In this document: in pieces, positions 48,465-57,251 of the stretch | Layout of the letters: every line of letters starts with the position of its first letter | Numbering within the stretch: position 1 is the stretch's first letter | DNA from: Aquabacterium sp. A7-Y | GTDB lineage: Bacteria > Pseudomonadota > Gammaproteobacteria > Burkholderiales > Burkholderiaceae_C | Reading direction: 5' to 3' | Assembly (NCBI RefSeq): GCF_026153205.1 | Contig: NZ_JAPFBW010000001.1 | Location: 248,001 to 312,000, forward strand | Length of the DNA: 64,000 bases | The notes under the pieces: model-generated | The model's input: only the letters and a program-made list of their open reading frames with translations | What the model was told of the DNA's origin: nothing | The model's database searches: none | Position numbers and translations under genes: made by a program

Positions 48465-48502
48465 ATTTAAGTTCCGCGCGCAGGCCGCCGCCTTGTACAG
48501 GC
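48465..48502 (+). promoter_or_regulatory. Flagellin promoter block, sigma-28-like
   Basis: ATTTAAGTT, then 13 nt, then GCCGCCTT, ending 53 bp before the flagellin ATG. The layout resembles the FliA consensus TAAAGTTT-N11-GCCGATAA, with an imperfect -10. The same block recurs at 58183-58220 with 29 of 38 positions identical and identical spacing. Confidence 0.55.
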
Positions 48503-48555
48503 AGAGGGGATGACAGTTGCTCCCCCTGCTGTTCAAACCCAACCGGAGTTCCACC

Positions 48556-49416
48556 ATGCTCAGCCTGCACACCAACGCCGCTGCCCTGTCCACCAAGTCC
48601 GCCCTCAGCAACACACAAGGCGCGCTGACCACCTCGATGACCCGCCTGGGCACCGGCTTCCGCATCAACTCGGCGATGGACGACGCCGCCGGCCTGCAGA
48701 TCGCCACCCGCCTGAACGGCCAGACCCGCGGCATGGCCGTGGCGATGCGCAACACGCAGAACGGCATCTCGATGCTGCAGACCGCCGAAGGCGCCTTCAG
48801 CGAGATCACCAACATCCTGCTGCGCATGAAGGACCTGGCCACCGAAAGCGCCAACGGTTCGACCACCGCCGCCGACAAGACCGCCATGCAAGCCGAGTTC
48901 GACGCGCTGGGCCTGGAAGTCGCCAACATCATGAACAACACCACCTTCGGCGGTGAATCGGTGATGAAGAGCGGCACCGGCAAGCTGACCGCCGCCGTGA
49001 ACTTCCAGATCGGCTCGGCCTCGGCCGAAACGATGACGGTGGACGTGACCACGGGCCTGGCCGACCTCGAGACCGCCTTCGCGGGCGTCAGCGCGAACTA
49101 CACGGCTGCCGCGACCGGCGCCGAGCTGACGGGCGGCGGCGCCAACGCCATGATCGGCACCATCGCCACTGCGCTGGACAAGGTCGGCACCGTGCGCTCG
49201 GCTCTGGGTGCCGCGGCCAACCGCCTGAACCACGTCCACAACAACCTGTCCAACATGAGCACCAACGCCGAAGCCGCGCGTGGCCGCATCGTGGACGTCG
49301 ACTACGCGACCGAAACCGCCAACATGACCTCCAAGCAGATGCTGCTGCAGGCCAGCACCTCGATGCTGAAGCAGAGCAACAGCATGTCGCAGCTGGTCCT
49401 GTCGCTGATGCAGTAA
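48556..49416 (+). CDS. lafA: Flagellin, lateral (LafA) type
   Basis: A 286-residue flagellin with conserved D0/D1 ends and a short variable centre. N-terminus MLSLHTNAAALSTKSAL, then TRLGTGFRINSAMDDAAGLQ and RGMAVAMRNTQNGISMLQTA; C-terminus GRIVDVDYATETANMTSKQM ending SQLVLSLMQ. The MLSLHTN start, RLGTGxRINSAxDDAAGLQIA and GMAVAxRNTQNxISMLQTAEGA follow LafA of Flag-2/lateral systems rather than ordinary FliC (RLSSGxRINSAKDDAAG). GGAG precedes the ATG at 48556. It is monocistronic, with its own promoter block and terminator, about 2.3 kb from flhA. Confidence 0.9.
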   Translation: MLSLHTNAAALSTKSALSNTQGALTTSMTRLGTGFRINSAMDDAAGLQIATRLNGQTRGMAVAMRNTQNGISMLQTAEGAFSEITNILLRMKDLATESANGSTTAADKTAMQAEFDALGLEVANIMNNTTFGGESVMKSGTGKLTAAVNFQIGSASAETMTVDVTTGLADLETAFAGVSANYTAAATGAELTGGGANAMIGTIATALDKVGTVRSALGAAANRLNHVHNNLSNMSTNAEAARGRIVDVDYATETANMTSKQMLLQASTSMLKQSNSMSQLVLSLMQ

Positions 49417-49470
49417 TCGTCGACAACGCAGCGGGCGCCTGGCGGCGCCTGTCGCGCTGGACGCCAGCAA

Positions 49471-49510
49471 AAAAACAGGCCGGGCGCTTTGGTGCCCGGC
49501 CTGTTTCTTT
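49471..49510. terminator. Bidirectional terminator between flagellin and M14 peptidase
   Basis: Stem CAGGCCGGGC/GCCCGGCCTG (49476-49485 and 49494-49503) with AAAAA before and TTTCTTT after, usable by both convergent genes. Confidence 0.88.
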
Positions 49511-49557
49511 TTGGAGTCCGGGACATCGAGGCGTCCCGGGCTCGCCTGCCCGACGGC

Positions 49558-51339
49558 TTACTGCGCGTTGCTGCCGCCGACGTCCAGGAAGATCGCCGAG
49601 ACCGGGCCCTTCTGGCCCGAGGCGTCGCGTGCCTGCACATAGACAATGTGCCGGCCATTGCTCAGGCCGTTGCTGGACAGCGTGCCGCGCACCGCTTCGG
49701 TCTTCTCGTCGTAGCGGCCGTCAGCCGCCTGCAACGGCACGGCGACCGCGCCCGCCGCCCAAGGCGGCGTGTCGATGTAGGCATCGGCGCCGGCGATGTT
49801 CTGCGTCGGCTCGGTGCCGTTGCTGTTGTTGAAGCGCAGGTCGCTGACGCTGGCCGCCAGTTGCACCGATGCGCCTGGCGCAACACGCTTGGCGAAACGC
49901 TCGCCGTCCAGCGTCAGTTCGTCGGCGTCGGGCCCGGAGGGCAGGACGTAGGGCGCGCGCACCACCTTGGCCGCGTACACCAGGGCCTTGAAGTTGTCAG
50001 GCCGGATGGTGCCGTTGTAGTCGGCGCAGCTCTGGAAGAAGCTGGTGCCGAGCTCGAAGGTGAAGGCCGCGACGCCCAGCTCCCCATAGCTGGGGCCGTC
50101 GCTGGTGCCGTCGGTCGGGTAGAGACCGATGGACTGCTGCGGGGTGTAGCCGTTGAACCAGGCGAAACGCCGGCCCAGGGTCTGCAGGTCGCTCGCGTTG
50201 CCCGAGGGTGTGTCGGTGGTGCCCCAGGGCCACAGCACCAGCTCGCTGTAGCTGTGGATGTCGAGGTGGATGCCGCTGGTGTCGCGCGGTGCCGCGTCGC
50301 CCAAGTTGGGCCCGCGGCGGTCCGGCCACAAGGCGCGGATGTAACGCTCGATGGCCTGCACCTCCGGCTCGGAGCCCGGGCCGCTGCCGCGGTAGGTCTC
50401 GTCGCACTGGTTGCCGCTGGAGCCTTCGCCGCCGGTGCTGTTCCAGCTGAAGCTGAAGTTGCGGTTCAGGTCGGCGCCCCGGCGGTTGCTGCGCGGGCCG
50501 CAATAGGCCGTGTTGGTGTTCTTGCGCCAGAGCACGCCGCCTTCGGCTTTCTTGCGTCCGTCGGGGTTGGCGTGCAGCAGGATGTGCACCTCGTTGTGGT
50601 CCAGGATCCAGGTGGCGTCGGCGTGGCGGCCGTAGTATTCAACCAGCCAGCGCGCGAAATAGGTCGCCAGCGGCGCCGTGGTGTACTCGCGGGCGTGGAT
50701 CGCGGCGTTGATGAACAGCTTGGGCTTGCTGCCGGTCACGCGGGTGTTGGTCAGCTTCAGCACGCGCATGTCGTAGCCGCCGATCCCCTTGGTCTTCTCC
50801 CAGGAGTCGCCGATGTCGACCCAGCTGGCCAGCCGAGGCTGGCTGGTGACCAGCCGGTCGCCGATCGCGAAGGTTTCCTCGACGGTGGGATAGCAGGCGA
50901 AGCCCGGGATGGCCGCGATGCCGACGTCGCCGGCGGCATCCGCGGCGATGCCGCTCTTGCGCTGCGCCGCGGCGGCCTCGATGGCCCGCACGAACTCGTC
51001 GCGTTTGGCGACGTAGTCCGGCGCGTGCTCGATGCGGAAGCCGAAACGCTGCAGCTTGGCGATGTCGGCGCCGTCGAGTTCCAGTACCAGGAAGCCGCCG
51101 TTGTAGTTGGCTTCGAGCAGCTGGGCGTGGAAGCTGATGGCGGCCTTGCGTGCGGTGGCGCGGTCCGGGAACCAGGCCTTGTAGATCTCGACCCGCTGCT
51201 GTTCCTGCTGGCGCAGCTGGCGCATGGTTTCCCGGCCATGATCGTGGCCCTGAGCGGCCAGCGTCGGCGCTGCCGCCATCGCGGCCAAGCCGGCCGCAGC
51301 CAGCGTTCCGCAGAGTCGGGTGCGGCTGAACTTGTTCAT
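49558..51339 (-). CDS. Secreted M14 zinc carboxypeptidase
   Basis: A 593-residue protein with a signal peptide (to about residue 29, APTLAAQG) and a peptidase M14 domain from about residue 150 to 440. Zinc ligands are visible in INAAIHAREYTTAPLA (HxxE) and the later His in HLDIHSYSELVLWPWG; the catalytic Glu lies in FTFELGTSFFQ. A beta-rich C-terminal domain (from about 470) follows. It probably degrades extracellular peptides. An AAGGGG site precedes the ATG. It interrupts the space between flagellin and flhA and has no evident flagellar role. Confidence 0.92.
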   Translation of the reverse strand: MNKFSRTRLCGTLAAAGLAAMAAAPTLAAQGHDHGRETMRQLRQQEQQRVEIYKAWFPDRATARKAAISFHAQLLEANYNGGFLVLELDGADIAKLQRFGFRIEHAPDYVAKRDEFVRAIEAAAAQRKSGIAADAAGDVGIAAIPGFACYPTVEETFAIGDRLVTSQPRLASWVDIGDSWEKTKGIGGYDMRVLKLTNTRVTGSKPKLFINAAIHAREYTTAPLATYFARWLVEYYGRHADATWILDHNEVHILLHANPDGRKKAEGGVLWRKNTNTAYCGPRSNRRGADLNRNFSFSWNSTGGEGSSGNQCDETYRGSGPGSEPEVQAIERYIRALWPDRRGPNLGDAAPRDTSGIHLDIHSYSELVLWPWGTTDTPSGNASDLQTLGRRFAWFNGYTPQQSIGLYPTDGTSDGPSYGELGVAAFTFELGTSFFQSCADYNGTIRPDNFKALVYAAKVVRAPYVLPSGPDADELTLDGERFAKRVAPGASVQLAASVSDLRFNNSNGTEPTQNIAGADAYIDTPPWAAGAVAVPLQAADGRYDEKTEAVRGTLSSNGLSNGRHIVYVQARDASGQKGPVSAIFLDVGGSNAQ

Positions 51340-51742
51340 GTTGTCCCCTTCAGGTTGATGCCCGGCCGCCCGGCGAAGGTGTCAAGGGGCGGCAGGCCCC
51401 GCTTTGTGAACGGGGCCCTGACCAGGCACAGGCATTCTCGAAGGTGAGACAGGGAATCGGGGGATCGGCCCCGAATGTCATCGGTGGATACAGATCAGGA
51501 ACGAGGGTAAGCGTATGCTGCCGCGCCCTCGACGAAAGCTGTGTGGAGTTTCGGCCGACGCAGTCGCGGTGTCCCTTGATGGGACTGGGGGCGCCGGCAC
51601 GAAAAGGCCGATCGGCGAGACCGGGGGTCTGTCACCGGCAGCATGGGAGTGGCGCAGGAGTGTTACCTGTGTCGTCGACTGCAACGAGCACCGAGGGGAC
51701 ACCGCCGCCGGAACAAGGGCTTCGGGACGATCCGGAGGATTT
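51340..51742. other. 403-bp intergenic region between M14 peptidase and flhA 3' end
   Basis: No credible gene seen; a 117-codon frame here runs into flhA antisense. A GGCCCCG/CGGGGCC dyad (51395-51401, 51411-51417) lies 56-78 bp upstream of the peptidase start. No clear terminator for flhA was found; a short GGAT-TTTT-ATCC dyad overlaps its stop. Confidence 0.5.
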
Positions 51743-53830
51743 TTATCCGAGCGTGCCGACGATGCTGATCTCGCGCCGCTCCGGGATCTCGTTGTAGGAC
51801 AGCACGTTCATACCCGGCGCGAACAGCCTGGCATAACGCGCCAGCAGGGGCCGGATCTGCGGCATCACCAGTAGCAGCGGCGGCAGCGACTGCTGTTTCA
51901 TCTGCTCGGCGGCCGCCGGCATGTTGAGCTGCAGCTGCGACAGCAGCTGCGGGTCCACCGGGTAGTTGTCGAGCGCCACCTTGCCGGCCTGGCGGGCCTG
52001 GTTCAGCGAGCCGAGCAGCATGTTCTCCAGCTCGGCGCTCAGGCTGAACACCTTCAGCTCCGGTGAACGGCCGCACAGTTGCGCAACGATCTCGCGCCGC
52101 AAGGTGCAGCGCACTTCGGCCGCCAGCAGGATCGGGTCCTTGGTCGTCTCGGCGCTGTCCAGCAGCGTGGTCGCGATCGGCACGATGTCCTTCAGCGGCA
52201 CGTTCTCCGCCAGCAGCGCGCGGAACACCTTCAGCAGCTGGCTGTGGTTGAGCACCTTCTCCAGCGCGGCGGCCAGCTTCGGCGCCAGCGCCGCCAGGCG
52301 CTCCAGCAGCGCCGGCACGTCCTCGTGGCCCAGCAGCTCGGGCAGGTGCTCGCGGATCAGCTTGGACAAGTGGGTGGCGATCACGCTCTGCGGCTCCACC
52401 ACCTGGTACCCCAGCCCCAGCGCATGCGCCTTGTCCTCCGGCGTGATCCAGGTTACCGGCAGGCCGTAGGCCGGCTCGATCCCCGGAATGCCGTCCAGCT
52501 GGCCCCACACCTGCGGCGAGGGCAGGGCCATCAGGCGGTCGGCATGCACCTCGGCCTCGGCCACGATGTTGCCGCTCAACAGCACCGCATACTGCGAGGG
52601 CTTCAAGGTCAGGTCGTCGCGCAGGCCGATCGGCGGCAGCAGCAGGCCCAGCGATTCGCTCATCGTCTGGCGCAGGCCCTGCACCCGCTTGCTCAGCGGC
52701 GCACCCTGCGCCGGGTCGATCAGGCCCACCAGCTTGTAGCCCACCGTCAACGAGATCGGCTCCACCACCGGCAGGCTTTTCCAGTCCAGCTCGGGCGCAC
52801 GCTCGGTCAGCACGGCCGCCTGCACCGCCGCCACGTCCTCGGCGGCCGGCCGCACCGCCCGCTGGCTCATGCGCCAGCCGACAAAGGCCAGCACCGCCGC
52901 GAAACACAGGAAGGTCAGCCAGGGCATGCCCGGGATCGCTGCCAGCGCCACCATCAGGCCGGCCGCGCTGTAGAGCACGCTCGGCGAGGCGAGCAGCTGC
53001 GACGAGACCTGCTGCTCGAAGTCGCCCGAATCGCTGACGCGCGTCACGATCACCGCCGCCGCGGCCGACAGCAGCAGCGCCGGGATCTGCGCCACCAGGC
53101 CGTCGCCGATGGTCAGCAGCGCGTACTGGCGGAAGGCGTCGGCGAAGGACAGGTCGTGCATCAGCGCGCCGATCGCCACGCCGCCGACCATGTTGATCAC
53201 CAGGATCAGGATGCCGGCGATCGCGTCGCCGCGCACGAACTTCGAGGCGCCGTCCATCGCGCCGTAGAAGTCGGCCTCGGTCGCCACCTCGCGGCGCCGC
53301 GCCTGCGCCTTCTCCTGGTTGATCAGCCCGGCGTTCAGGTCGGCGTCGATCGCCATCTGCTTGCCGGGCAGCGCGTCCAGCGTGAAGCGTGCCGAGACCT
53401 CGGAGATGCGCTCCGCGCCCTTGGTGACCACCACGAAGTTGATGATCATCAGGATGATGAACACCACCAGGCCGACGACGAAGTTGCCGCCGATCACGAC
53501 ATTGCCGAAGGCCTCCACCACCTGGCCGGCCACGTGGGTGCCCTCGTGGCCCTTGAGCAGCACCACCCGGGTGGACGCGACGTTGAGGAACAGCCGCATC
53601 AGGGTGGTCGCGAGGATCACCGTCGGGAAGATCGAGAAGTCCAGCGGCCGGCGGCTGCTCACCGCGACCAGGATGACGATCAGCGACAGCACGATGTTGA
53701 ACGTGAACAGCACGTCCAGCATCACGCCCGGCAGCGGCAGGATCACCATGCCGAGCATCGCGAACAGGAACAGCGGGATCGCGAAACGGTGGCGGCGCAA
53801 CTCCGCCACCGCCTGGGTCAGGTAGTTCAT
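51743..53830 (-). CDS. flhA: Flagellar export gate protein FlhA (Flag-2/lateral type)
   Basis: A 695-residue export-gate protein. It has eight N-terminal membrane helices (starting RHRFAIPLFLFAMLGMVI), the FHIPEP-family signature region GAERISEVSARFTLDALPGK with KQMAIDADLNAG, and a C-terminal cytoplasmic domain that docks chaperone-substrate complexes. FlhA drives proton-dependent export of flagellar components. It is last in the minus-strand operon fliM-fliN-fliP-fliQ-fliR-flhB-flhA; flhB ends 13 bp upstream. Confidence 0.96.
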   Translation of the reverse strand: MNYLTQAVAELRRHRFAIPLFLFAMLGMVILPLPGVMLDVLFTFNIVLSLIVILVAVSSRRPLDFSIFPTVILATTLMRLFLNVASTRVVLLKGHEGTHVAGQVVEAFGNVVIGGNFVVGLVVFIILMIINFVVVTKGAERISEVSARFTLDALPGKQMAIDADLNAGLINQEKAQARRREVATEADFYGAMDGASKFVRGDAIAGILILVINMVGGVAIGALMHDLSFADAFRQYALLTIGDGLVAQIPALLLSAAAAVIVTRVSDSGDFEQQVSSQLLASPSVLYSAAGLMVALAAIPGMPWLTFLCFAAVLAFVGWRMSQRAVRPAAEDVAAVQAAVLTERAPELDWKSLPVVEPISLTVGYKLVGLIDPAQGAPLSKRVQGLRQTMSESLGLLLPPIGLRDDLTLKPSQYAVLLSGNIVAEAEVHADRLMALPSPQVWGQLDGIPGIEPAYGLPVTWITPEDKAHALGLGYQVVEPQSVIATHLSKLIREHLPELLGHEDVPALLERLAALAPKLAAALEKVLNHSQLLKVFRALLAENVPLKDIVPIATTLLDSAETTKDPILLAAEVRCTLRREIVAQLCGRSPELKVFSLSAELENMLLGSLNQARQAGKVALDNYPVDPQLLSQLQLNMPAAAEQMKQQSLPPLLLVMPQIRPLLARYARLFAPGMNVLSYNEIPERREISIVGTLG

Positions 53831-53843
53831 GTCGGTCTGGCCT

Positions 53844-54974
53844 TCAGGTCAGATGGGTCGGAACATCGAGTTCGGCGCTGCTCAGGAGGCGCGGCTCGGC
53901 CTTGCGCTTGCCGCCGCGGAACGCCTGCAGCTGCAGCACATAACCCAGCACATGCGCCACCGCCTTGTAGAGCGAGGCCGGGATCTGCTGGTGCACCTGG
54001 CTGGTGTTGTAGATCGCGCGTGCCAGCGGCGGCAGGCTCACCACCTCGACCCGGTGCTCGGCCGCCACGGCACGGATGTAGAGCGCCATCTCGTCCACGC
54101 CCTTGGCGACCACGAAGGGCGCCTGCGCGCGGCCTTCGTCGTATTTCAGTGCGACCGCGTAGTGCTCGGGGTTGACGATCACCACGTCGGCCGTCGGCAC
54201 GGTCTTGCGCACGCTGCGCCGCGCGATCTGCTGCTGCAGCTGGCGGATGCGCTGGCGCACCTCGGGCCGGCCTTCGCTGGTCTTGTGCTCTTCCTTGATC
54301 TCGCGCTTGCTCATGCGCTGGCTCTGCATGAAAAAGAAGCGCTGCAGCGGCAGGTCCAGCAGGGCGAAACCGAGGAACACGACACACAGGGCCATCACGC
54401 CGTCGAGCGCCAGGTCCAGCGCGTGCGCGAGCGCCTGCGGCAACGGCATCGAAGGGGCACGCAGGTGTTCGCCCAGCGTCGACAGCGACACGTGATACAG
54501 CACCGCGCCCAGCAGACCGGCCTTCAGCAGCGAGACGGCGAAATCGCTCCAGTGCTTGCCGCCGGCCAGCCGGCCGAGGTTTTTCATCGGGCTCAGGCGC
54601 TCCATCTTGAAGCCGATGCTTGCGGTGCTGAACACCCAGCCGCCGGGAAAGAGCGAAGCCGCCACCAGGGTCGCCGGCACCGCCAGCAGCGGCAGCACCA
54701 TCTTGACGAGCAGCAGCAGGGTGGTCGAGAAGGCGGTGGACCAGGCGTTGTCCAGCGCACCGTCGCCGCCCACGTGGGCGAAGCCGTGCGCGAACAGCAG
54801 CCGGAAGTCGTCCAGCCAGCCGGGCAGCATCAGCACCGTGAGCTTGAGCGCGATGAGGATGCCCACCACCGTCGGCAGGTCGCGCGAGCGCGCCACCTGG
54901 CCCTGCTCGCGCGACTTGCGCAGCTTCTGCGGTGAGGGCTTTTCGGTCTTGTCGTCGCTGCCCGGCTCAGCCAT
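53844..54974 (-). CDS. flhB: Flagellar export switch protein FlhB, NPEH variant
   Basis: A 376-residue protein with an N-terminal KTEKPSPQKLRKSREQGQVA, four membrane helices and a cytoplasmic domain containing VIVNPEHYAVALKYDE. FlhB autocleaves between Asn and Pro of NPTH to switch substrate class; here the third residue is Glu (54165-54167) instead of Thr. Asn, Pro and His are kept, so cleavage may still occur. A C-terminal tail of about 25 residues follows. The flhB start overlaps the fliR end by 8 bp. Confidence 0.95.
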   Translation of the reverse strand: MAEPGSDDKTEKPSPQKLRKSREQGQVARSRDLPTVVGILIALKLTVLMLPGWLDDFRLLFAHGFAHVGGDGALDNAWSTAFSTTLLLLVKMVLPLLAVPATLVAASLFPGGWVFSTASIGFKMERLSPMKNLGRLAGGKHWSDFAVSLLKAGLLGAVLYHVSLSTLGEHLRAPSMPLPQALAHALDLALDGVMALCVVFLGFALLDLPLQRFFFMQSQRMSKREIKEEHKTSEGRPEVRQRIRQLQQQIARRSVRKTVPTADVVIVNPEHYAVALKYDEGRAQAPFVVAKGVDEMALYIRAVAAEHRVEVVSLPPLARAIYNTSQVHQQIPASLYKAVAHVLGYVLQLQAFRGGKRKAEPRLLSSAELDVPTHLT

Positions 54975-55755
54975 GCGGCCCTCCGACCTGCAGACTCTGG
55001 TGCAGCATCTGCAGCACCCGCTCGCTCATCCGCACATAGTGTTCGGGGATGAAACGCACCATTTGCGACAGCACGAACAGGCCGAACAGGGTGACCACCG
55101 AGAAACCGAGCGAAAACAGGTTGAGCGAGGGCGCGATGCGGTTGAGGAAACCGAAACCCAGCTGCACCACGCCGGTCGAGAAGATCACCGGCAGCGCCAG
55201 CAGCAGCGCGGCCGAGAACACCCAGGCGACATTCAGCGCCAGCCCCTGCAGGGTCGCCAGGGGGATGCCGGCGTTGCCGACCGGCCAGGCCTTGAAGCTC
55301 GATCCGAGTACGCCGGTCAGCACCAGGTGGCCGTCGATCGCGAAAAACACCAGGATGCTCAACATGTAAAGCAGGCTGGACACCACGTCCGAGGAGCTGC
55401 CGTTCATCGGGTCGTTCATCAGCGCCATCGACAGGCCCATCTGCGAGGACACCATGTAGCCGAGCACCGTCACCACCGCCATCGTCAGATGGAAGGCCAG
55501 CCCGAGGCCGAAGCCGATCAGGGCCTGCTCGATGGTCGCGGCCACGCCGCGCAGCGAAAAGGCGTCGATCGCCACTGCCGGCTGCGCCGCCGGCAGCAGC
55601 ACCACGGCCAGCACCAGTGCCAGCAGCACGCGCGGCGCCGGCGGCACCATCGCTTCGCCGACCACCGGCGCGGCCGACAGCATCGCGAGCGTGCGGCAGA
55701 AGGGCCACCACAACGCGCTCAGCAGCGCCACCAGCTGGCTGAACATCAGCTCCAT
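54967..55755 (-). CDS. fliR: Flagellar export gate protein FliR
   Basis: A 262-residue polytopic protein of the FliPQR core. Six or more hydrophobic helices; conserved FliR landmarks include FCRTLAMLSAAPVVGE near residue 20, IGFGLGLAFHLTMAVVTVLG and LLLALPVIFSTGVVQLGFGF. It assembles with FliP5 and FliQ4 in the export gate. It overlaps flhB and lies 5 bp downstream of fliQ. Confidence 0.94.
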   Translation of the reverse strand: MELMFSQLVALLSALWWPFCRTLAMLSAAPVVGEAMVPPAPRVLLALVLAVVLLPAAQPAVAIDAFSLRGVAATIEQALIGFGLGLAFHLTMAVVTVLGYMVSSQMGLSMALMNDPMNGSSSDVVSSLLYMLSILVFFAIDGHLVLTGVLGSSFKAWPVGNAGIPLATLQGLALNVAWVFSAALLLALPVIFSTGVVQLGFGFLNRIAPSLNLFSLGFSVVTLFGLFVLSQMVRFIPEHYVRMSERVLQMLHQSLQVGGPHG

Positions 55756-55760
55756 CGCGT

Positions 55761-56033
55761 TTATCCGACCAGACCCGCGGCCCGCTGGAAGATCGAGACG
55801 CAGAAATCCATCAGCCAGCTGGCCATCCAGCCGCCGGCCAGGGTGATCACGAGCAGCGTGACCAGCAGGCGCGGCAGGAAACTCAGGGTCTGCTCGTTGA
55901 TCTGGGTGGCGGCCTGGAACAGGCTCACCACCAGGCCCACCACCAGGCCCGGCAGCGCCAGCACGGCCACCAGCACCATCACGATGTGCAGGCTCTCGCT
56001 GACGAGGTCGACGGCGACTTCAGGCGTCAGCAT
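55761..56033 (-). CDS. fliQ: Flagellar export gate protein FliQ
   Basis: A 90-residue protein with two membrane helices (about 15-40 and 55-78). The family motif VVSLFQAATQINEQTLSFLP lies between them. Component of the FliPQR gate. It begins 1 bp after the fliP stop and is followed 5 bp later by fliR. Confidence 0.95.
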   Translation of the reverse strand: MLTPEVAVDLVSESLHIVMVLVAVLALPGLVVGLVVSLFQAATQINEQTLSFLPRLLVTLLVITLAGGWMASWLMDFCVSIFQRAAGLVG

Positions 56034-56034
56034 G

Positions 56035-56793
56035 TCAATACGCCTGGATGCTCGTGACGAGCGTGTTGACCGTCAGCGTCCAGCCGTCCACCAGCACGAA
56101 CAGCAGCAGCTTCAGCGGCAGCGAGATCACCAGCGGCGACAGCATCATCATGCCCATCGCCATCAGCACCGAGGACACCACCAGGTCGATCACCAGGAAG
56201 GGGATGAAGAGCATGCAGCCGATCTGGAAGGCGGTTTTCAGCTCGCTCAGCACGAAGGCCGCCAGCTTGACGGTGAAGGGGTGCTGCTCGGGCTTGGCGA
56301 CCTTGGGCGCGTTGGCCAGCCCGGCCACCTGGGCGAGCGAGGCCTTGCTGGTCTGCGCCAGCATGAAACGCGACAGCGGCGCCTCGGCGATCTTCAAGGC
56401 CTGCATCAGGCCGATCTTGTCCTCGTCGTAGGGCACGAAAGCCTCGGTCCAGACCTGTTCGCCGACCGGCCGCATCACCAGCAGGGTCAGGATCAGCGCG
56501 ATGCCGGTCACCAGCCGGTTGGGCAGGCCCTGCTGCAGACCGAGCGCCTGGCGCAGCAGCGACAGCACGATCACGAAGCGGGTGAAACTGGTCATCATCA
56601 GCATCAGCGCGGGCAGCAGCCCGAGCAGGGTCATGATGATGAGGACCTGCGTCTTCACCGTGAATTCTTGGGTGGTTCCGTCGCTGCCGGCGCGGCCGAG
56701 CAGCTCGATGGTGCCCGCCTGCGCGGCCTCCGGCAGCAGCGCCAAGGCCGCCACGGCGAGGCCCGCCGGCAGGAGCAGGCGGCCTTGCGTCAT
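56035..56793 (-). CDS. fliP: Flagellar export gate protein FliP
   Basis: A 252-residue protein with a cleavable signal peptide (to about residue 26, EAAQAG), as usual for FliP. Helices with TVKTQVLIIMTLLGLLPALM, MTSFTRFVIVLSLLRQALGL and the C-terminal IDLVVSSVLMAMGMMMLSP are family hallmarks. Five copies form the gate pore. A 76-bp spacer with stem-loops separates it from fliN upstream. Confidence 0.95.
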   Translation of the reverse strand: MTQGRLLLPAGLAVAALALLPEAAQAGTIELLGRAGSDGTTQEFTVKTQVLIIMTLLGLLPALMLMMTSFTRFVIVLSLLRQALGLQQGLPNRLVTGIALILTLLVMRPVGEQVWTEAFVPYDEDKIGLMQALKIAEAPLSRFMLAQTSKASLAQVAGLANAPKVAKPEQHPFTVKLAAFVLSELKTAFQIGCMLFIPFLVIDLVVSSVLMAMGMMMLSPLVISLPLKLLLFVLVDGWTLTVNTLVTSIQAY

Positions 56794-56804
56794 GGGTGCA
56801 GCCT

Positions 56805-56871
56805 CTCGCTTCGCGAGATCCCTCCGGGAGGGATGGAGCGCCCGCTTCGGAGCGGCCGTGCGGGGGCGCTC
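56805..56871 (-). other. Stem-loop cluster in the fliN-fliP spacer
   Basis: Three dyads in tandem: CTCGC/GCGAG (56805-56817), ATCCCTCC/GGAGGGAT (56818-56834) and GAGCGCCC/GGGCGCTC (56836-56843, 56864-56871) enclosing CCGCT-TCGG-AGCGG. The last overlaps the fliN stop. No U-run follows. Confidence 0.5.
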
Positions 56872-57226
56872 ACGCCAGCGCTCCCAGGTCCAGCCCGCTG
56901 CTCAGCTCCACCACCTTGAGCGCGTAGTTCTCGCCCGAGACCACCACCTCGGCCCGGCCCACCTCGGTGCCGTTGACCTTGATCACCAGCGGTTCGCCGG
57001 CCAGGGTGTCGAGCTCGACCACGCTGTCGGTGCGGATGTCGGCCAGGTCCTGCAGCGACACGCGGGCGCTGCCGACCTCCAGGGTCAAGGTCACGGGGAT
57101 CTTGCGCATCATGGCGCCCAGGTCGCGGCGCGGCGCGGCCGCCGGTGCGGGGGCCAGGTCGTCGGCGGGTGCGCTCGCGGCGTCGCCGAGCAGGGCATCG
57201 ATGGCGGCGTGGTCACTCTGGTCCAT
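56870..57226 (-). CDS. fliN: Flagellar motor switch protein FliN with an N-terminal EIDALL-like motif
   Basis: A 118-residue FliN: SpoA domain from about residue 40 (RKIPVTLTLEVGSARVSLQD, LDTLAGEPLVIKVNGTEVGR, ENYALKVVEL). It builds the lower C-ring and binds FliH. Unusual: its N-terminus DHAAIDALLGD (residues 6-15; motif nt 57182-57205) resembles the CheY-binding EIDALL motif normally at the FliM N-terminus, which FliM here lacks. A Pro/Ala linker joins it to the SpoA domain. It lies 25 bp downstream of fliM. Confidence 0.92.
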   Translation of the reverse strand: MDQSDHAAIDALLGDAASAPADDLAPAPAAAPRRDLGAMMRKIPVTLTLEVGSARVSLQDLADIRTDSVVELDTLAGEPLVIKVNGTEVGRAEVVVSGENYALKVVELSSGLDLGALA

Positions 57227-57251
57227 GGGGTCTCTTTAAAACGGGGATCGG

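Noticed and set aside
49558-51339. M14 carboxypeptidase as part of the flagellar system
   Set aside because: It has its own ribosome site and a terminator shared only by convergence; it is a secreted peptidase with no known flagellar counterpart, so position alone is not enough.
51444-51797. Plus-strand 117-codon ORF upstream of the M14 peptidase
   Set aside because: No ribosome site, no family similarity, and its 3' part overlaps the flhA end antisense.
52079-54175. A 698-codon plus-strand frame opposite flhA and flhB
   Set aside because: His/Gln/Arg-rich shadow composition; both minus-strand genes are clear flagellar proteins.
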